DNA of 64,000 nt, taken from NCBI RefSeq assembly GCF_003664185.1, contig NZ_RCCS01000005.1, positions 526,445-590,444 of the forward strand, read 5' to 3'. Under the pieces are notes generated by a model. It did no database searches. It saw only the letters and a program-made list of their open reading frames with translations, and was not told the DNA's origin. Shown one piece after another: positions 15,698 to 24,486 of this stretch (positions are counted from its first letter, which is position 1; each line of letters begins with the position of its first letter). The stretch comes from Tenacibaculum discolor. GTDB taxonomy: Bacteria; Bacteroidota; Bacteroidia; Flavobacteriales; Flavobacteriaceae. The position numbers and the translations under genes were made by a program.

Positions 15698-16351
15698 TTA
15701 AATACGTTTAATTTCTCTCGAAAATTGAAATGATTTTAAGAGACCTCTTGAGTTGTCAATCTTTAAAAGATCATTATGGAACTGAGTCAAGGTTTTTACT
15801 GCATTTATAAAAATGCTCATACGTTTATTAGCAACTTCATATCCTTTCCTTGTTTCTTCTGAAGTTGGATTTTCAATTAATTGAGTTCTATAATGAACTA
15901 GATTATTTCTTTCTTTTATGATTTTTATCATGGATTCATAATATTGGGAATCAGTTTGAAGAGATTCTGAATAAATCAATTTTAGAACTATTTCCCATTT
16001 TGCTGAAACTTTTAATTTATCCAGATTCTCATAGTATTTAGAGCCTAATTCAATTCTTCCAATTTCATTTATTAAAGCTTCGTAATAGGAAGCCAAAATT
16101 ATAATTCCTTCAATACTACTTTTATACTTTTCTTTTTCAAGAGTAGAAATACGAATTGAAAGTCTAATTTTTTCTATTGGAGGAAATAGTCCTTCATCTG
16201 ATTGAGCAATCGAATCATTTTTTTTTCTTAAATCAACTAACTCATTTTCGTATTTCAATAATCTATGATAAATATCGATTGAAATTTGTAAAAACAATTC
16301 TACATGCCCTCTTCTGAACCGACCTTTAGAATCTATATATGATTTTTCCAA
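15698..16351 (-). CDS. Helical protein with HEPN-like RNxxxH motif, unknown function
   Basis: I do not recognise this 217-residue protein with certainty. It is predicted to be almost all helical, charged, and free of signal or membrane segments. Near residue 148 it has ERNNLVHYR, which fits the R(N/D/H)x3H motif of HEPN domains; some of these cleave RNA and act in toxin-antitoxin or defence systems, others only bind. The preceding helix (about 80-105, IIILASYYEALINEIGRIE) resembles the first helix of such domains. No partner gene such as a MNT nucleotidyltransferase lies beside it. It is transcribed alone toward the YceI gene. A non-catalytic HEPN-like role is as likely as an RNase. Confidence 0.6.
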   Translation of the reverse strand: MEKSYIDSKGRFRRGHVELFLQISIDIYHRLLKYENELVDLRKKNDSIAQSDEGLFPPIEKIRLSIRISTLEKEKYKSSIEGIIILASYYEALINEIGRIELGSKYYENLDKLKVSAKWEIVLKLIYSESLQTDSQYYESMIKIIKERNNLVHYRTQLIENPTSEETRKGYEVANKRMSIFINAVKTLTQFHNDLLKIDNSRGLLKSFQFSREIKRI

Positions 16352-16451
16352 TTATTTGATTTTAGTTTGTGTGATTTTTTAGATAAAAATATGTTTTAAC
16401 AATTTGTATTTAATGGTAACCAAATTAGTTTAATTAAAGGGAAGAATCAAC

Positions 16452-17363
16452 CTAAAAAATAGACTGTTCAGAAAGCGTAGTAAACTCCTCTAAAAAGCGC
16501 ATACCTCTATAGGAATTTCCTTTTTTGTTTAATTTAGGGCTCCATACAGCTATGGCATACTGGTTAGGGTGTATGGCAATAATACCTCCACCAACTCCAC
16601 TTTTTCCCGCTAATCCAACTTTAAAAGCAAACTCACCAGATTCGTCATAAAACCCACAGGTTTGCATTAGTGCATTAATTCTTTTCGATTGACTTTTGGT
16701 CAATATTTGTTCTCCTTGTCGTGTTTTTCCGTTATTGGCTAAGAAGAAAAACAATTCAGAAAGTTGTTCGCACGTCAGTTCCAACGAGCATAAATCGAAA
16801 TAGAAATCTAGCACAACTTCAGGATCGTTGTATATGTTTCCATAGGATTTAATAAAATTACATAAGGCTACATTTCTATATCCTACCGATTTTTCAGAAG
16901 CCGCAATTTTTGCTGAGTAGTCAATGTTTTTATTTTTGGAAAGACTTTTAATGAAATTCAATAAATCTTCCTTCGGGTTTACCAAACTGCTAATTAAAAT
17001 ATCGGCAATAACAATAGCACCTGCGTTGATAAACGGATTTCTAGGAATACCATTATCCGTTTCCAGTTGTATCAATGAGTTAAAACTATTTCCAGATGGC
17101 TCAACACCTAATCTGTCCCAAATAGATTCACCAAGATGCTTATACGCCAAACAAAGTGATAATACTTTAGCAATACTTTGAATAGAAAATTTTTCTTGAA
17201 AGTTTCCTAATCCAAAATTAGTATTAGTAACTGTTGAAATATGTACACCAAATTTATCAGCATCAATGGTAGCCAATTCAGGAATATAGGTAGCTAACTC
17301 CCCAATATTTTCAATAGGAGTTATTTTTTGATACACGTTTTCAAGTATTTCTTTGTAATTCAT
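16452..17363 (-). CDS. glsA: Glutaminase A
   Basis: This 303-residue enzyme hydrolyses glutamine to glutamate and ammonia. It has the beta-lactamase-like fold of bacterial glutaminases. The catalytic Ser63 and Lys66 are in FSIQSIAKV, and the family segments GVEPSGNSFNS, NGIPRNPFINAGAI and GLAGKSGVGGGI are present. Length is typical (about 300-310). It has no signal peptide and is probably cytoplasmic. It stands alone on the minus strand. Together with pruA downstream in the window it feeds the glutamate pool, but the two are not one operon. Confidence 0.93.
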   Translation of the reverse strand: MNYKEILENVYQKITPIENIGELATYIPELATIDADKFGVHISTVTNTNFGLGNFQEKFSIQSIAKVLSLCLAYKHLGESIWDRLGVEPSGNSFNSLIQLETDNGIPRNPFINAGAIVIADILISSLVNPKEDLLNFIKSLSKNKNIDYSAKIAASEKSVGYRNVALCNFIKSYGNIYNDPEVVLDFYFDLCSLELTCEQLSELFFFLANNGKTRQGEQILTKSQSKRINALMQTCGFYDESGEFAFKVGLAGKSGVGGGIIAIHPNQYAIAVWSPKLNKKGNSYRGMRFLEEFTTLSEQSIF

Positions 17364-17691
17364 TGCTTGTTAAAATAAAACGAATTGATGCTAAACGAAA
17401 TTAGTTGAATTCTATTTGAAAACAAATAAAAAAAGTAACTACTTCTTTTATACTGTTTTAAGGTGTGTTTATGGTTGATTATCAGGTGTTTGTGGTGTTT
17501 GTTTAAAATCGAGTCTATTTATTTTTGAACTTAGCATTGTCGAAAAGAAGCGCTATTAAAATTAAGGGTCTAAATAAAGGATACAGATACATAAAATGAA
17601 AAAAGTTTAGTAGTGCAAAGAATTTTAAAGGTGTAATCCGAAAAGCCTATTATAAATAAAGTAGGAAATTAACTAACTAAATTTTTATATT
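17364..17691. other. Intergenic region, 328 bases, with promoter of the trefoil gene
   Basis: This spacer between the divergent glsA and trefoil genes is AT-rich and has no reading frame of note. It holds the candidate promoter at 17498-17527. The predicted leader of the trefoil gene would be about 160 bases, unusually long for this window; I saw no clear hairpin or riboswitch in it. Confidence 0.5.
17498..17527 (+). promoter_or_regulatory. Candidate promoter for the beta-trefoil-like gene
   Basis: TTTG (17498-17501), an 18-base spacer and TATTTTTG (17520-17527) fit the Bacteroidota -33/-7 consensus well. Confidence 0.45.
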
Positions 17692-18078
17692 ATGTCAAGT
17701 ATAGCATTAGAAGCTCTTGGAGCAGAGGTAGGTAAATTCCTTAGTCATGCAAATGATAAGGTATGGCTTCAAAACGGAGTTCAAGGAAAAGGAGAAGTTT
17801 TCGAACTTAAAAAATTAAAAGATAATCGTGTAGCCTTAGAATGTAAAGGAGCTGAAAAAGGAAAGTATCTTAGCCATGCATTTGGTAAATTGTGGTTGCA
17901 AGATGGTGTGCAAGGAGAAGGAGAAGAATGGATAATGAAAGATCATGGAAAAGGAAATGTATCTTTTGATTGTTTAGGAGCAGAGAAAGGTAAAACGCTT
18001 AGTCATGCTTTTGATAAGATGTGGCTTCAAGAAGGATATCAAGGAGAAGGTGAATTGTGGGCTAAAAAACACGAATAA
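17692..18078 (+). CDS. Three-repeat beta-trefoil-like protein
   Basis: This 128-residue protein is made of three ungapped tandem repeats of 43 residues (5-47, 48-90, and 91-128, the last cut to 38). Eighteen positions are identical in all three, including GAE, GK, LSHA, K, WLQ, GxQG and GE. Three repeats of about 40 residues with a G-K-aromatic-L-S start and a central Trp fit a pseudo-threefold beta-trefoil, as in ricin-B-type lectins and fascin-like modules. Carbohydrate or ligand binding at three equal sites is a reasonable inference, but no characterised family was recognised. There is no signal peptide, so the protein is probably cytoplasmic or released by another route. It has its own promoter and terminator. 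Confidence 0.75.
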   Translation: MSSIALEALGAEVGKFLSHANDKVWLQNGVQGKGEVFELKKLKDNRVALECKGAEKGKYLSHAFGKLWLQDGVQGEGEEWIMKDHGKGNVSFDCLGAEKGKTLSHAFDKMWLQEGYQGEGELWAKKHE

Positions 18079-18104
18079 AAACTTTTCTTCTTGAAGGAAA
18101 ATAA

Positions 18105-18132
18105 AAAAGCAACCTCATTTGAGGTTGCTTTT
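18105..18132 (+). terminator. Terminator after the beta-trefoil-like gene
   Basis: Twelve-base perfect arms (18105-18116 and 18121-18132, core GCAACCTC) surround an ATTT loop and end in T. It lies between convergent genes and may serve both. Confidence 0.85.
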
Positions 18133-18169
18133 AATATATAGTAAGATTCCTTATTAGGAGGTTCTTTTC

Positions 18170-19795
18170 TTATCCTAAAAATGGGTAGCGGTAATCTACA
18201 GGAGAAACAAAAGTTTCTTTGATTAAACGAGGAGATACCCAACGTAATAAGTTTTGAGCAGATCCTGCTTTATCGTTTGTTCCTGAAGCTCTAGCCCCAC
18301 CAAATGGTTGTTGTCCTACAACAGCACCTGTTGGCTTATCGTTTACATAGAAGTTACCAGCACAGTTTTCTAAAGCTTTAGTAGCTTCAGCAACTGCATA
18401 ACGGTCTGTAGAGAATACAGCACCAGTTAAAGCGTATTCAGAAGTTCCGTCAACTAACTTTAAAGTATCAGCCCAATCTGCATCTTCATATACATAAATA
18501 GTTACTACAGGACCGAATAATTCAGTTTCCATAGTAGTATATTTAGGGTTTGTAGTTAAGATAACAGTTGGCTCAATAAAATATCCTTTTGATTTATCGT
18601 AGTTACCACCAGCAAAAATCTCAGCATCAGCATCCGCTTTAGCTTGGTCAATATATTTTGCTAACTTATCAAAAGAACCTTCGTGAATTACAGCAGTAAT
18701 AAAGTTACTCATGTCTTCTGGAGAACCCATTTTAAAAGAAGCGATATCTTCTTTTACGTAGTTCAATGTTTCTTCAGCTAACGATTTTGGTAAGTATACT
18801 CTTGAAGCGGCAGAACATTTTTGACCTTGGAATTCAAAAGCACCACGAGAAATACCTGTAGCTACTTGTTTTGGATTAGCAGAAGGGTGTGCAATGATAA
18901 AGTCTTTACCACCAGTTTCTCCTACAATTCTTGGGTATGTTTTGTAAGTATGAATGTTTTCTCCAATCTTTTTCCATAATTCCTTAAATACATAAGTAGA
19001 ACCTGTAAAGTGGATACCAGCAAAATCAGGAGAAGATAAAACTACATCAGTAATTTCAACAGGATCACCATAAATTACGTTGATAACACCGTCTGGTACA
19101 CCAGCTTCTTTAAATACATCTACAATTACTTTTGCAGAGAAAATTTGGCTATCAGATGGTTTCCAAACTACAACGTTCCCCATCATTGCAGCTGATGCAG
19201 GTAAGTTTGCAGCAATTGCAGTAAAGTTAAATGGAGTAATTGCGTATACAAACCCTTCTAACGGACGGTACTCAACGCGGTTCCAAATTCCGTTATCAGA
19301 GTTTGGTTGCTCGTTGTAAATTTCAGACATGTACTCTACGTTAAAACGTAAAAAGTCGATTAACTCACATGCAGCGTCAATTTCAGCTTGGTGAACTGTT
19401 TTTGATTGAGCAATCATAGTTGCAGCGTTAATCTTTGCACGGTAAGGACCAGCAATTAACTCAGCAGCACGTAAAAAGATAGCAGCTCTTTGTTCCCATG
19501 GCATTTGTGCCCATTCAGTACGAGCTTCTAAAGCATTAGCAATAGCTTTTTCAGCATGAGATCTATCTCCAATATGATATTGTCCTACCACGTGTTGGTG
19601 ATCGTGAGGAGGAGTCATATTACGAGTGTTTCCAGTTCTAACTTCTTCGTTACCGATGTACATAGGTACATCTACAGATCCGTTAAAATATTCTTTGTAT
19701 TGTTTAGAAACGGCTTCGCGCTCTGGAGATCCAGGAGCATATCCTTTTACCGGTTCGTTAATGGCAGTTGGTACGTGAAAAAATCCTTTTCCCAT
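18170..19795 (-). CDS. pruA: L-glutamate gamma-semialdehyde dehydrogenase PruA
   Basis: This 541-residue aldehyde dehydrogenase (1-pyrroline-5-carboxylate dehydrogenase) oxidises glutamate semialdehyde to glutamate with NAD+, the second step of proline breakdown. Visible features are PFNFTAIAANLPASAAM (cofactor region), HFTGSTYVFKELW, ETGGKDFIIAH with the catalytic Glu region, catalytic Cys327 in QGQKCSAASR, and ELFGPVVTIYVY. The length equals the free-standing eukaryote-like P5CDH (about 540). Proline dehydrogenase is not beside it, so the two steps are encoded separately. Confidence 0.93.
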   Translation of the reverse strand: MGKGFFHVPTAINEPVKGYAPGSPEREAVSKQYKEYFNGSVDVPMYIGNEEVRTGNTRNMTPPHDHQHVVGQYHIGDRSHAEKAIANALEARTEWAQMPWEQRAAIFLRAAELIAGPYRAKINAATMIAQSKTVHQAEIDAACELIDFLRFNVEYMSEIYNEQPNSDNGIWNRVEYRPLEGFVYAITPFNFTAIAANLPASAAMMGNVVVWKPSDSQIFSAKVIVDVFKEAGVPDGVINVIYGDPVEITDVVLSSPDFAGIHFTGSTYVFKELWKKIGENIHTYKTYPRIVGETGGKDFIIAHPSANPKQVATGISRGAFEFQGQKCSAASRVYLPKSLAEETLNYVKEDIASFKMGSPEDMSNFITAVIHEGSFDKLAKYIDQAKADADAEIFAGGNYDKSKGYFIEPTVILTTNPKYTTMETELFGPVVTIYVYEDADWADTLKLVDGTSEYALTGAVFSTDRYAVAEATKALENCAGNFYVNDKPTGAVVGQQPFGGARASGTNDKAGSAQNLLRWVSPRLIKETFVSPVDYRYPFLG

Positions 19796-19868
19796 TTGTA
19801 TGTTGTTTGTTGAATTAAATTTCTTTCTTTGTTATTGAAAAAGTCCAATAATGAACTTTCTTAAATGA

Positions 19869-19876
19869 CAAAGTTA
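19869..19876 (-). promoter_or_regulatory. Candidate -7 element for pruA
   Basis: On the minus strand this reads TAACTTTG, an exact TAnnTTTG match 73 bases before the pruA ATG. No clear -33 element was seen. Confidence 0.35.
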
Positions 19877-19936
19877 CGGTTATTTTAGGAATATTTAAAT
19901 GGACATAAGGCTGGAATTATATAAAACTAAAACAAC

Positions 19937-20656
19937 ATGTGTACGGTAACTTATTTACCTTTAGGGAATAATGATTTTATATTAACTTCAAATAGAGATG
20001 AAGATCCGAAACGAAAAACAATAGCGCCTAAAACGTATGTTGAAGAAGGAGTGAAGTTAACGTACCCTAAAGATGAATTAGCAGGAGGAACTTGGATAGG
20101 TTTAAGTGAAAAAAACAGATTGATTTGTCTGTTGAATGGTGGATTTACAAAACATCAAAGAGCAGAGTCGTATAGAATGAGTAGAGGGGTTATTGTAAAA
20201 CAACTATTAATCGTAGATAATCCTGTTGAGGTAATCAATCATTTTGACTTTGATGGTATAGAGCCTTTTACTATTGTGTTGGTTGATTGGAGTAGTAATT
20301 TACAAGCGTATGAATTAGTTTGGGATGGTGCTAAAAAGCACTTTCAACAGTTAGATGATGCACCTAAAATTTGGTCTTCATCAACATTATATAATGAAGA
20401 GATGAAGCAGTTAAGAAGAGACTGGTTTGCTGAATGGTTATTGGATAATAAAGATTTTCATCAATCAGAAATTATTAATTTTCATCAAGATGAAACCAAG
20501 GGAAATCCTGAAATTTCTTTAAAAATGAAACGAACTTATGTAGAAACAGTAAGTGTAACATCTGTTATGAAAAGCGAGCAAGAACTTACCATGAGTTACT
20601 ACGATTTACATGCAAATATTAACAAAATAGAGGCAGAAATCATTCGTTTGTTATAA
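19937..20656 (+). CDS. NRDE family protein (TANGO2-like)
   Basis: This 239-residue protein has the N-terminal hallmark of the NRDE/TANGO2 family: Cys2 in MCTVTYLP, followed by the signature SNRDEDPKR near residue 19. GGTWIGLSEKNRLICLLNGG also fits the family. Members are widespread and related in fold to N-terminal nucleophile hydrolases; TANGO2 homologues are linked to heme handling in eukaryotes, but no bacterial function is settled. No signal peptide is visible. The gene is followed after 32 bases by a three-gene envelope operon that has its own promoter. Confidence 0.85.
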   Translation: MCTVTYLPLGNNDFILTSNRDEDPKRKTIAPKTYVEEGVKLTYPKDELAGGTWIGLSEKNRLICLLNGGFTKHQRAESYRMSRGVIVKQLLIVDNPVEVINHFDFDGIEPFTIVLVDWSSNLQAYELVWDGAKKHFQQLDDAPKIWSSSTLYNEEMKQLRRDWFAEWLLDNKDFHQSEIINFHQDETKGNPEISLKMKRTYVETVSVTSVMKSEQELTMSYYDLHANINKIEAEIIRLL

Positions 20657-20675
20657 AAGCTATTTAATACCTTTG
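20648..20675 (+). promoter_or_regulatory. Candidate promoter of the three-gene envelope operon
   Basis: TTG at 20648-20650, 17 bases, and TACCTTTG at 20668-20675 (exact TAnnTTTG). The -33 part lies in the last codons of the NRDE gene, and the ATG of the next gene is 13 bases downstream of the -7 element. Confidence 0.45.
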
Positions 20676-20688
20676 CAAAAAAGTTTTT

Positions 20689-21360
20689 ATGAATAAAAGA
20701 TTATTATTACTATTTTCTGTAATTTCTATTTTCTTATTTACAAGTTGTTTTGAGTTTGTTGAAGAGGTAACTTTTAATAAAGATGGTTCAGGAAGTGCTG
20801 TACTTACCATTAACTTAAGTAAAAGTAAAACTAAGCTAGCTTCTATAATGCTACTTGATAGTATAAATGGCTACAAAGTACCTTCAAAAGTAACCATAAG
20901 AAAAAAAGTACAAGAAATAGTTTCTAAAATTAAAGGAACAAAAGGAGTTCATAATGTAAAAAACACGTTAAATTTTGATGAGTTTATTGTAACAGTTTCG
21001 TGTGATTTTGATAACGTGGAAGCTTTAAATGAAGTAATAGCTAATTTTAGCTCTAAAAAGCATATAGAAGCTATCAAAAAAAACAAACATTTTACGTTTG
21101 ACGAAAAGAGTAAAACATTTACAAGAAGTCATCATTTCGATTTAGGAAAAGAGTTTAGGAAAACAAAAAACCAAGACCGTAAGGTGTTTGAAACAGCAAC
21201 CTATACAAGTGTTTATAGGTTTGAGTCACCGATAAAATCTACAGAGAATAATCAAGCAAGAATATCAAAAAGCAAAAAAGCTATTATGTTGCATTTACAA
21301 GCACAAGACATTATAGCAAACAATCAAACAATCAAAAATAAAATACAATTAGAGAATTAA
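20689..21360 (+). CDS. Lipoprotein of unknown function, first gene of envelope operon
   Basis: This 223-residue protein has a lipoprotein signal peptide with the lipobox LFTSC (Cys20), so it should be lipidated and exported. The mature part begins FEFVEEVTFNKDGSGSAVLTINLSKSKT, an alternating pattern that suggests a beta-sheet domain, and then mixes helices and strands with many Lys. I know of no named family, though the start resembles small Bacteroidota lipoproteins with an EE-x-x-F-x-x-DGSG motif. It is followed after seven bases by the 21368 gene; the three genes are tightly packed and probably act together. Confidence 0.65.
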   Translation: MNKRLLLLFSVISIFLFTSCFEFVEEVTFNKDGSGSAVLTINLSKSKTKLASIMLLDSINGYKVPSKVTIRKKVQEIVSKIKGTKGVHNVKNTLNFDEFIVTVSCDFDNVEALNEVIANFSSKKHIEAIKKNKHFTFDEKSKTFTRSHHFDLGKEFRKTKNQDRKVFETATYTSVYRFESPIKSTENNQARISKSKKAIMLHLQAQDIIANNQTIKNKIQLEN

Positions 21361-21367
21361 ATTTAGG

Positions 21368-23149
21368 ATGAAAAAAATTATTGCTACACTACTGTTATTA
21401 AACACATATACAGCTATACAGGCTCAGCTATTAGAGTCTAAAATACCTAACAATGTAGATGTGTTAGTTTCTGCAAATGCAGAAAACTTATTTAAGTTGA
21501 TAAAAGTATCAGATATAGATAAAAGCGCTATTGGAAAAGAGATTTTAAAAGACTTAAATAGAAGTAATAAAACTTACAGAGTAGAATCTGTAGTTGAGTC
21601 AGAGTCAGATGAAAAGAAAGAAGACTCAAAAGAAATAGAAGAAAGAAAAAAAGTGTCTTCAGTAGCTAACGCAGGTATAGACATTAAATCAAACGCTTAT
21701 TATTTTTTCAGTAAAACTGATAGTATTTCATATCATAACTTTTACGTTGAGTTGAAAGATAGAGAGTTGTTTGAGTCAATGTTAAGTAAACGAAATAAGA
21801 AGAAGATAAGACGAATGGAGGGCTACAACATTATAGAAGGACGTAGCGATATTAGAATTTGGAATGATGATTATCTTTTGTTAGTGAATGGAGATGTTTC
21901 TAGAGGGTATTTCTCAACTCACAAAGAACGTTTAGATAAACTAAAAGAGGAAAAAGAGTACGGTTATTCATTTAGAAAAAGAATAGGTAAAGGTTGGACA
22001 AAAAAGTATGTGCTAGACTTATTTAATAAGAATGTTATCAGTTCTATTGCTTCTAATACTAAGTTTCAAAAGAGTAAAAAGAAAAATGCATCAGCAACAC
22101 TTTGGGTTCGTAACTATGGTATGTTAATGACAGATTTATTTAAATCTTTTGGTAGTTCTTTGTACCCTTTATATACAGATGTAGGAGATCAAAATATTTA
22201 TGGGGTTGAAGAAGTGACTGCTAATTTGTTTTTTGATAAAAACGATGCAAGAATTTTATTAGATATGTCGGTTAGTCCTGATATGAAGAAATCTTTTAAA
22301 AAGATCTATAATAAAAGAATGAGTCGTAATCTAGTAAATAGCTTTGATCACGATAAAGCATTAGCATTTTGGAGTATTTCTATTGATACTGAAGAAACAT
22401 TAAAGCAATATCCAGAATTATTGAACAAGATGTACGGAGGTATTTTGCCTAAATTTCAAGAAGAAATGGAAATTGTAGGAGATTTATTTTCTTTAGTTAT
22501 AGATGAAGAAGCTATTGGAAGACTAATTACAGGTGATGCTCTTTTAGTGTTAAACGATTTTTCTAAAAAAGAAGTAGAGTATACTACTTATAAGTACGAT
22601 GAAGATTATAAGCGTAAAGAAGTAACAAAAACTAAAGAGGAATTTGTTCCTGATTTTACGTTAATGATTGGTTCAAAAGAAGAAGATTTATTGAATAAAT
22701 TTTTCAAATTAGGAGAAAAGCATAAAGCTGTTGAAATTGAAAACAACGTTGTAAAGTTTAAAACTAAAAAATCTGACATACCATTCAACTTATATTCGGT
22801 AGTTAAAAACGATGTGTTGTATTTAACAACCTCACAAACTAATGCGTTAAGTATTGCAAGAGGAAATAATAACTTCAACTCTAAGAAACATAGTAAATTA
22901 GTAAGAGATAATTCAACAGTGTTTTTTGTTGATGTAAATGCGGTTTTAAATAAGATTCCTAATAAGTGGATGAGTAAATCTGAAAAAGAAGCAATGCGTT
23001 TTTCAACAAATAACTTAAACGACGGAGTGTTTAGAGTATCTAGGATGAGAGGTAATACAATTTCTTCTGAATTAAAAATTTCTACTCAAGGAACAGAAGA
23101 AAACACGTTAAAGTTATTGTTAGAGTTTATCAATGCAGTAGCGAAGTAA
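21368..23149 (+). CDS. Exported protein of unknown function, paralogue of the next gene
   Basis: This 593-residue protein starts with a signal peptide (MKKIIATLLLLNTYTAIQAQ). The mature start KIPNNVDVLVSANAENLFKLI recalls the layout of DUF4836-like proteins, an impression only. A charged, low-complexity stretch (about 75-100) follows the first domain. Near residues 408-414 it has YKYDEDY followed by KRKEVTKTKEEFVPDFTLMI. The following gene has the matching segment TYEYDDDF...PKVTFEL, so the two are diverged paralogues. No Cys, catalytic motif or membrane barrel was seen. It probably sits in the periplasm or on the outer membrane. Confidence 0.65.
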   Translation: MKKIIATLLLLNTYTAIQAQLLESKIPNNVDVLVSANAENLFKLIKVSDIDKSAIGKEILKDLNRSNKTYRVESVVESESDEKKEDSKEIEERKKVSSVANAGIDIKSNAYYFFSKTDSISYHNFYVELKDRELFESMLSKRNKKKIRRMEGYNIIEGRSDIRIWNDDYLLLVNGDVSRGYFSTHKERLDKLKEEKEYGYSFRKRIGKGWTKKYVLDLFNKNVISSIASNTKFQKSKKKNASATLWVRNYGMLMTDLFKSFGSSLYPLYTDVGDQNIYGVEEVTANLFFDKNDARILLDMSVSPDMKKSFKKIYNKRMSRNLVNSFDHDKALAFWSISIDTEETLKQYPELLNKMYGGILPKFQEEMEIVGDLFSLVIDEEAIGRLITGDALLVLNDFSKKEVEYTTYKYDEDYKRKEVTKTKEEFVPDFTLMIGSKEEDLLNKFFKLGEKHKAVEIENNVVKFKTKKSDIPFNLYSVVKNDVLYLTTSQTNALSIARGNNNFNSKKHSKLVRDNSTVFFVDVNAVLNKIPNKWMSKSEKEAMRFSTNNLNDGVFRVSRMRGNTISSELKISTQGTEENTLKLLLEFINAVAK

Positions 23150-23154
23150 GCTAA

Positions 23155-24486
23155 ATGATAAAAAGAATAGCATATATACTCATAATAGTATGCTGTATTA
23201 TAGTTACGGTTGGTTTTTTTAGATATAATCCAACCGTAACTTATACAAAAAAAGTTCCAGCATCAGCTGAAACAGTAGTCTATATTAATCTTCGAGAAAT
23301 AGAATACAACATAGTTCTTAGTTTTTTAAAGCATCCACTTTCTCAGTTAGACTTTAAGGAATCTTCAGCTTCAAAAGAAGAGGAAAAGAAAGTAACATTA
23401 TTAGATGAACTAGAAGTGCCTAATAGTTTGTTTTTCTATACCAATAAACAAGCGTTTAAAGACTTTTTTATTAGTAGCCCAATAGTTGTTAAGGAGAAAA
23501 TTATAGAAGCTTTAAAAGAAGAGAATTTTACTGCAAAAAATGTTAGTAAAACTACAGTTTATAGCAAAGGAATAATAAGTTGTGTGCTGCAAAATAACTC
23601 TTTGCAAGTGTTATTGAAAAAACATAAAAAAGCACAAATATCACCTGAGTTATTATCTAAATTAAATCAAGAAAATTACTTTTCTGAAAACGATTTAATT
23701 TTTAAACAAATAAAGAATAGTAAACAGCCAGTGGCTATTAGTACTTTACAAGGAGACTTTTTTGAGTTTGTTATAGATGGAAGTAGTTTAAGAATCAAAG
23801 GTGAGTTGAGTGAAGAAAACAACTTTTTTGAGCCATTTAAAGCGACATCAGTAGCTGGTTCAATACTGAGTGTGTCAGGAAAGCTAAATACTGAACTAAT
23901 AGCTGATAAATTAGGCGAAAACCTAAAGAAAAAGTTTAAAAAACTCACAACATTGTCATTAGACTCAGTTACTAATAAATGGGACGGAGTAGTAGAGGGT
24001 AATCTTACTTCTTTTATAGAAAAATCAGATACCATTGTAACTTATGAATATGATGATGATTTTAATAAGGTAGAAAAAAAGGATATTCAAAAAACGATAA
24101 CACCTAAGGTTACTTTTGAGTTGCAAGGAAACGACCTTTGTGATTACTTGAAAGAAAAAGAAGTGATTAAGAGAGTTGAGAATGAGGATCTATTAACATT
24201 AATGCCTTTGTTTACTACTTACAGTTTTTGTAAAGGAAACGGCTTAAAATTTACATCTGAAAAAAATCAAAAGCTAACTAAAGATATCGACGGAAACAAT
24301 AAGTTTTATTTCTTGTTTAATGTCGCCAATTATCAAGAAAAAGACAGAGGTATTTACTCTTTAAAAAATAAATACCTAGATAAGGTAAAAACAATACAGT
24401 TGTTAGTAACTAATAATAATCAGTTAGATGCAACTATAGAGTTAAAAAACACTTCTAAAAACGTCTTTTTACAAATGCTAGATTAA
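23155..24486 (+). CDS. Membrane-anchored protein of unknown function, paralogue of the previous gene
   Basis: This 443-residue protein has one N-terminal membrane anchor (about residues 5-22, IAYILIIVCCIIVTVGFF) that may also act as a signal. The mature start VPASAETVVYINLREIE matches the VDVLVSANAE start of the previous protein, and YEYDDDF near residue 298 matches its YKYDEDY motif. It lacks the charged low-complexity stretch and is 150 residues shorter. It begins five bases after the previous stop and overlaps the convergent DUF3667 gene by four bases at the stop codons. Function is unknown. Confidence 0.65.
   Translation: MIKRIAYILIIVCCIIVTVGFFRYNPTVTYTKKVPASAETVVYINLREIEYNIVLSFLKHPLSQLDFKESSASKEEEKKVTLLDELEVPNSLFFYTNKQAFKDFFISSPIVVKEKIIEALKEENFTAKNVSKTTVYSKGIISCVLQNNSLQVLLKKHKKAQISPELLSKLNQENYFSENDLIFKQIKNSKQPVAISTLQGDFFEFVIDGSSLRIKGELSEENNFFEPFKATSVAGSILSVSGKLNTELIADKLGENLKKKFKKLTTLSLDSVTNKWDGVVEGNLTSFIEKSDTIVTYEYDDDFNKVEKKDIQKTITPKVTFELQGNDLCDYLKEKEVIKRVENEDLLTLMPLFTTYSFCKGNGLKFTSEKNQKLTKDIDGNNKFYFLFNVANYQEKDRGIYSLKNKYLDKVKTIQLLVTNNNQLDATIELKNTSKNVFLQMLD

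Noticed and set aside
20657..24486. Prophage or mobile origin for the envelope operon
   Set aside because: Codon use, promoter and neighbours look ordinary; no integrase or IS end was seen.
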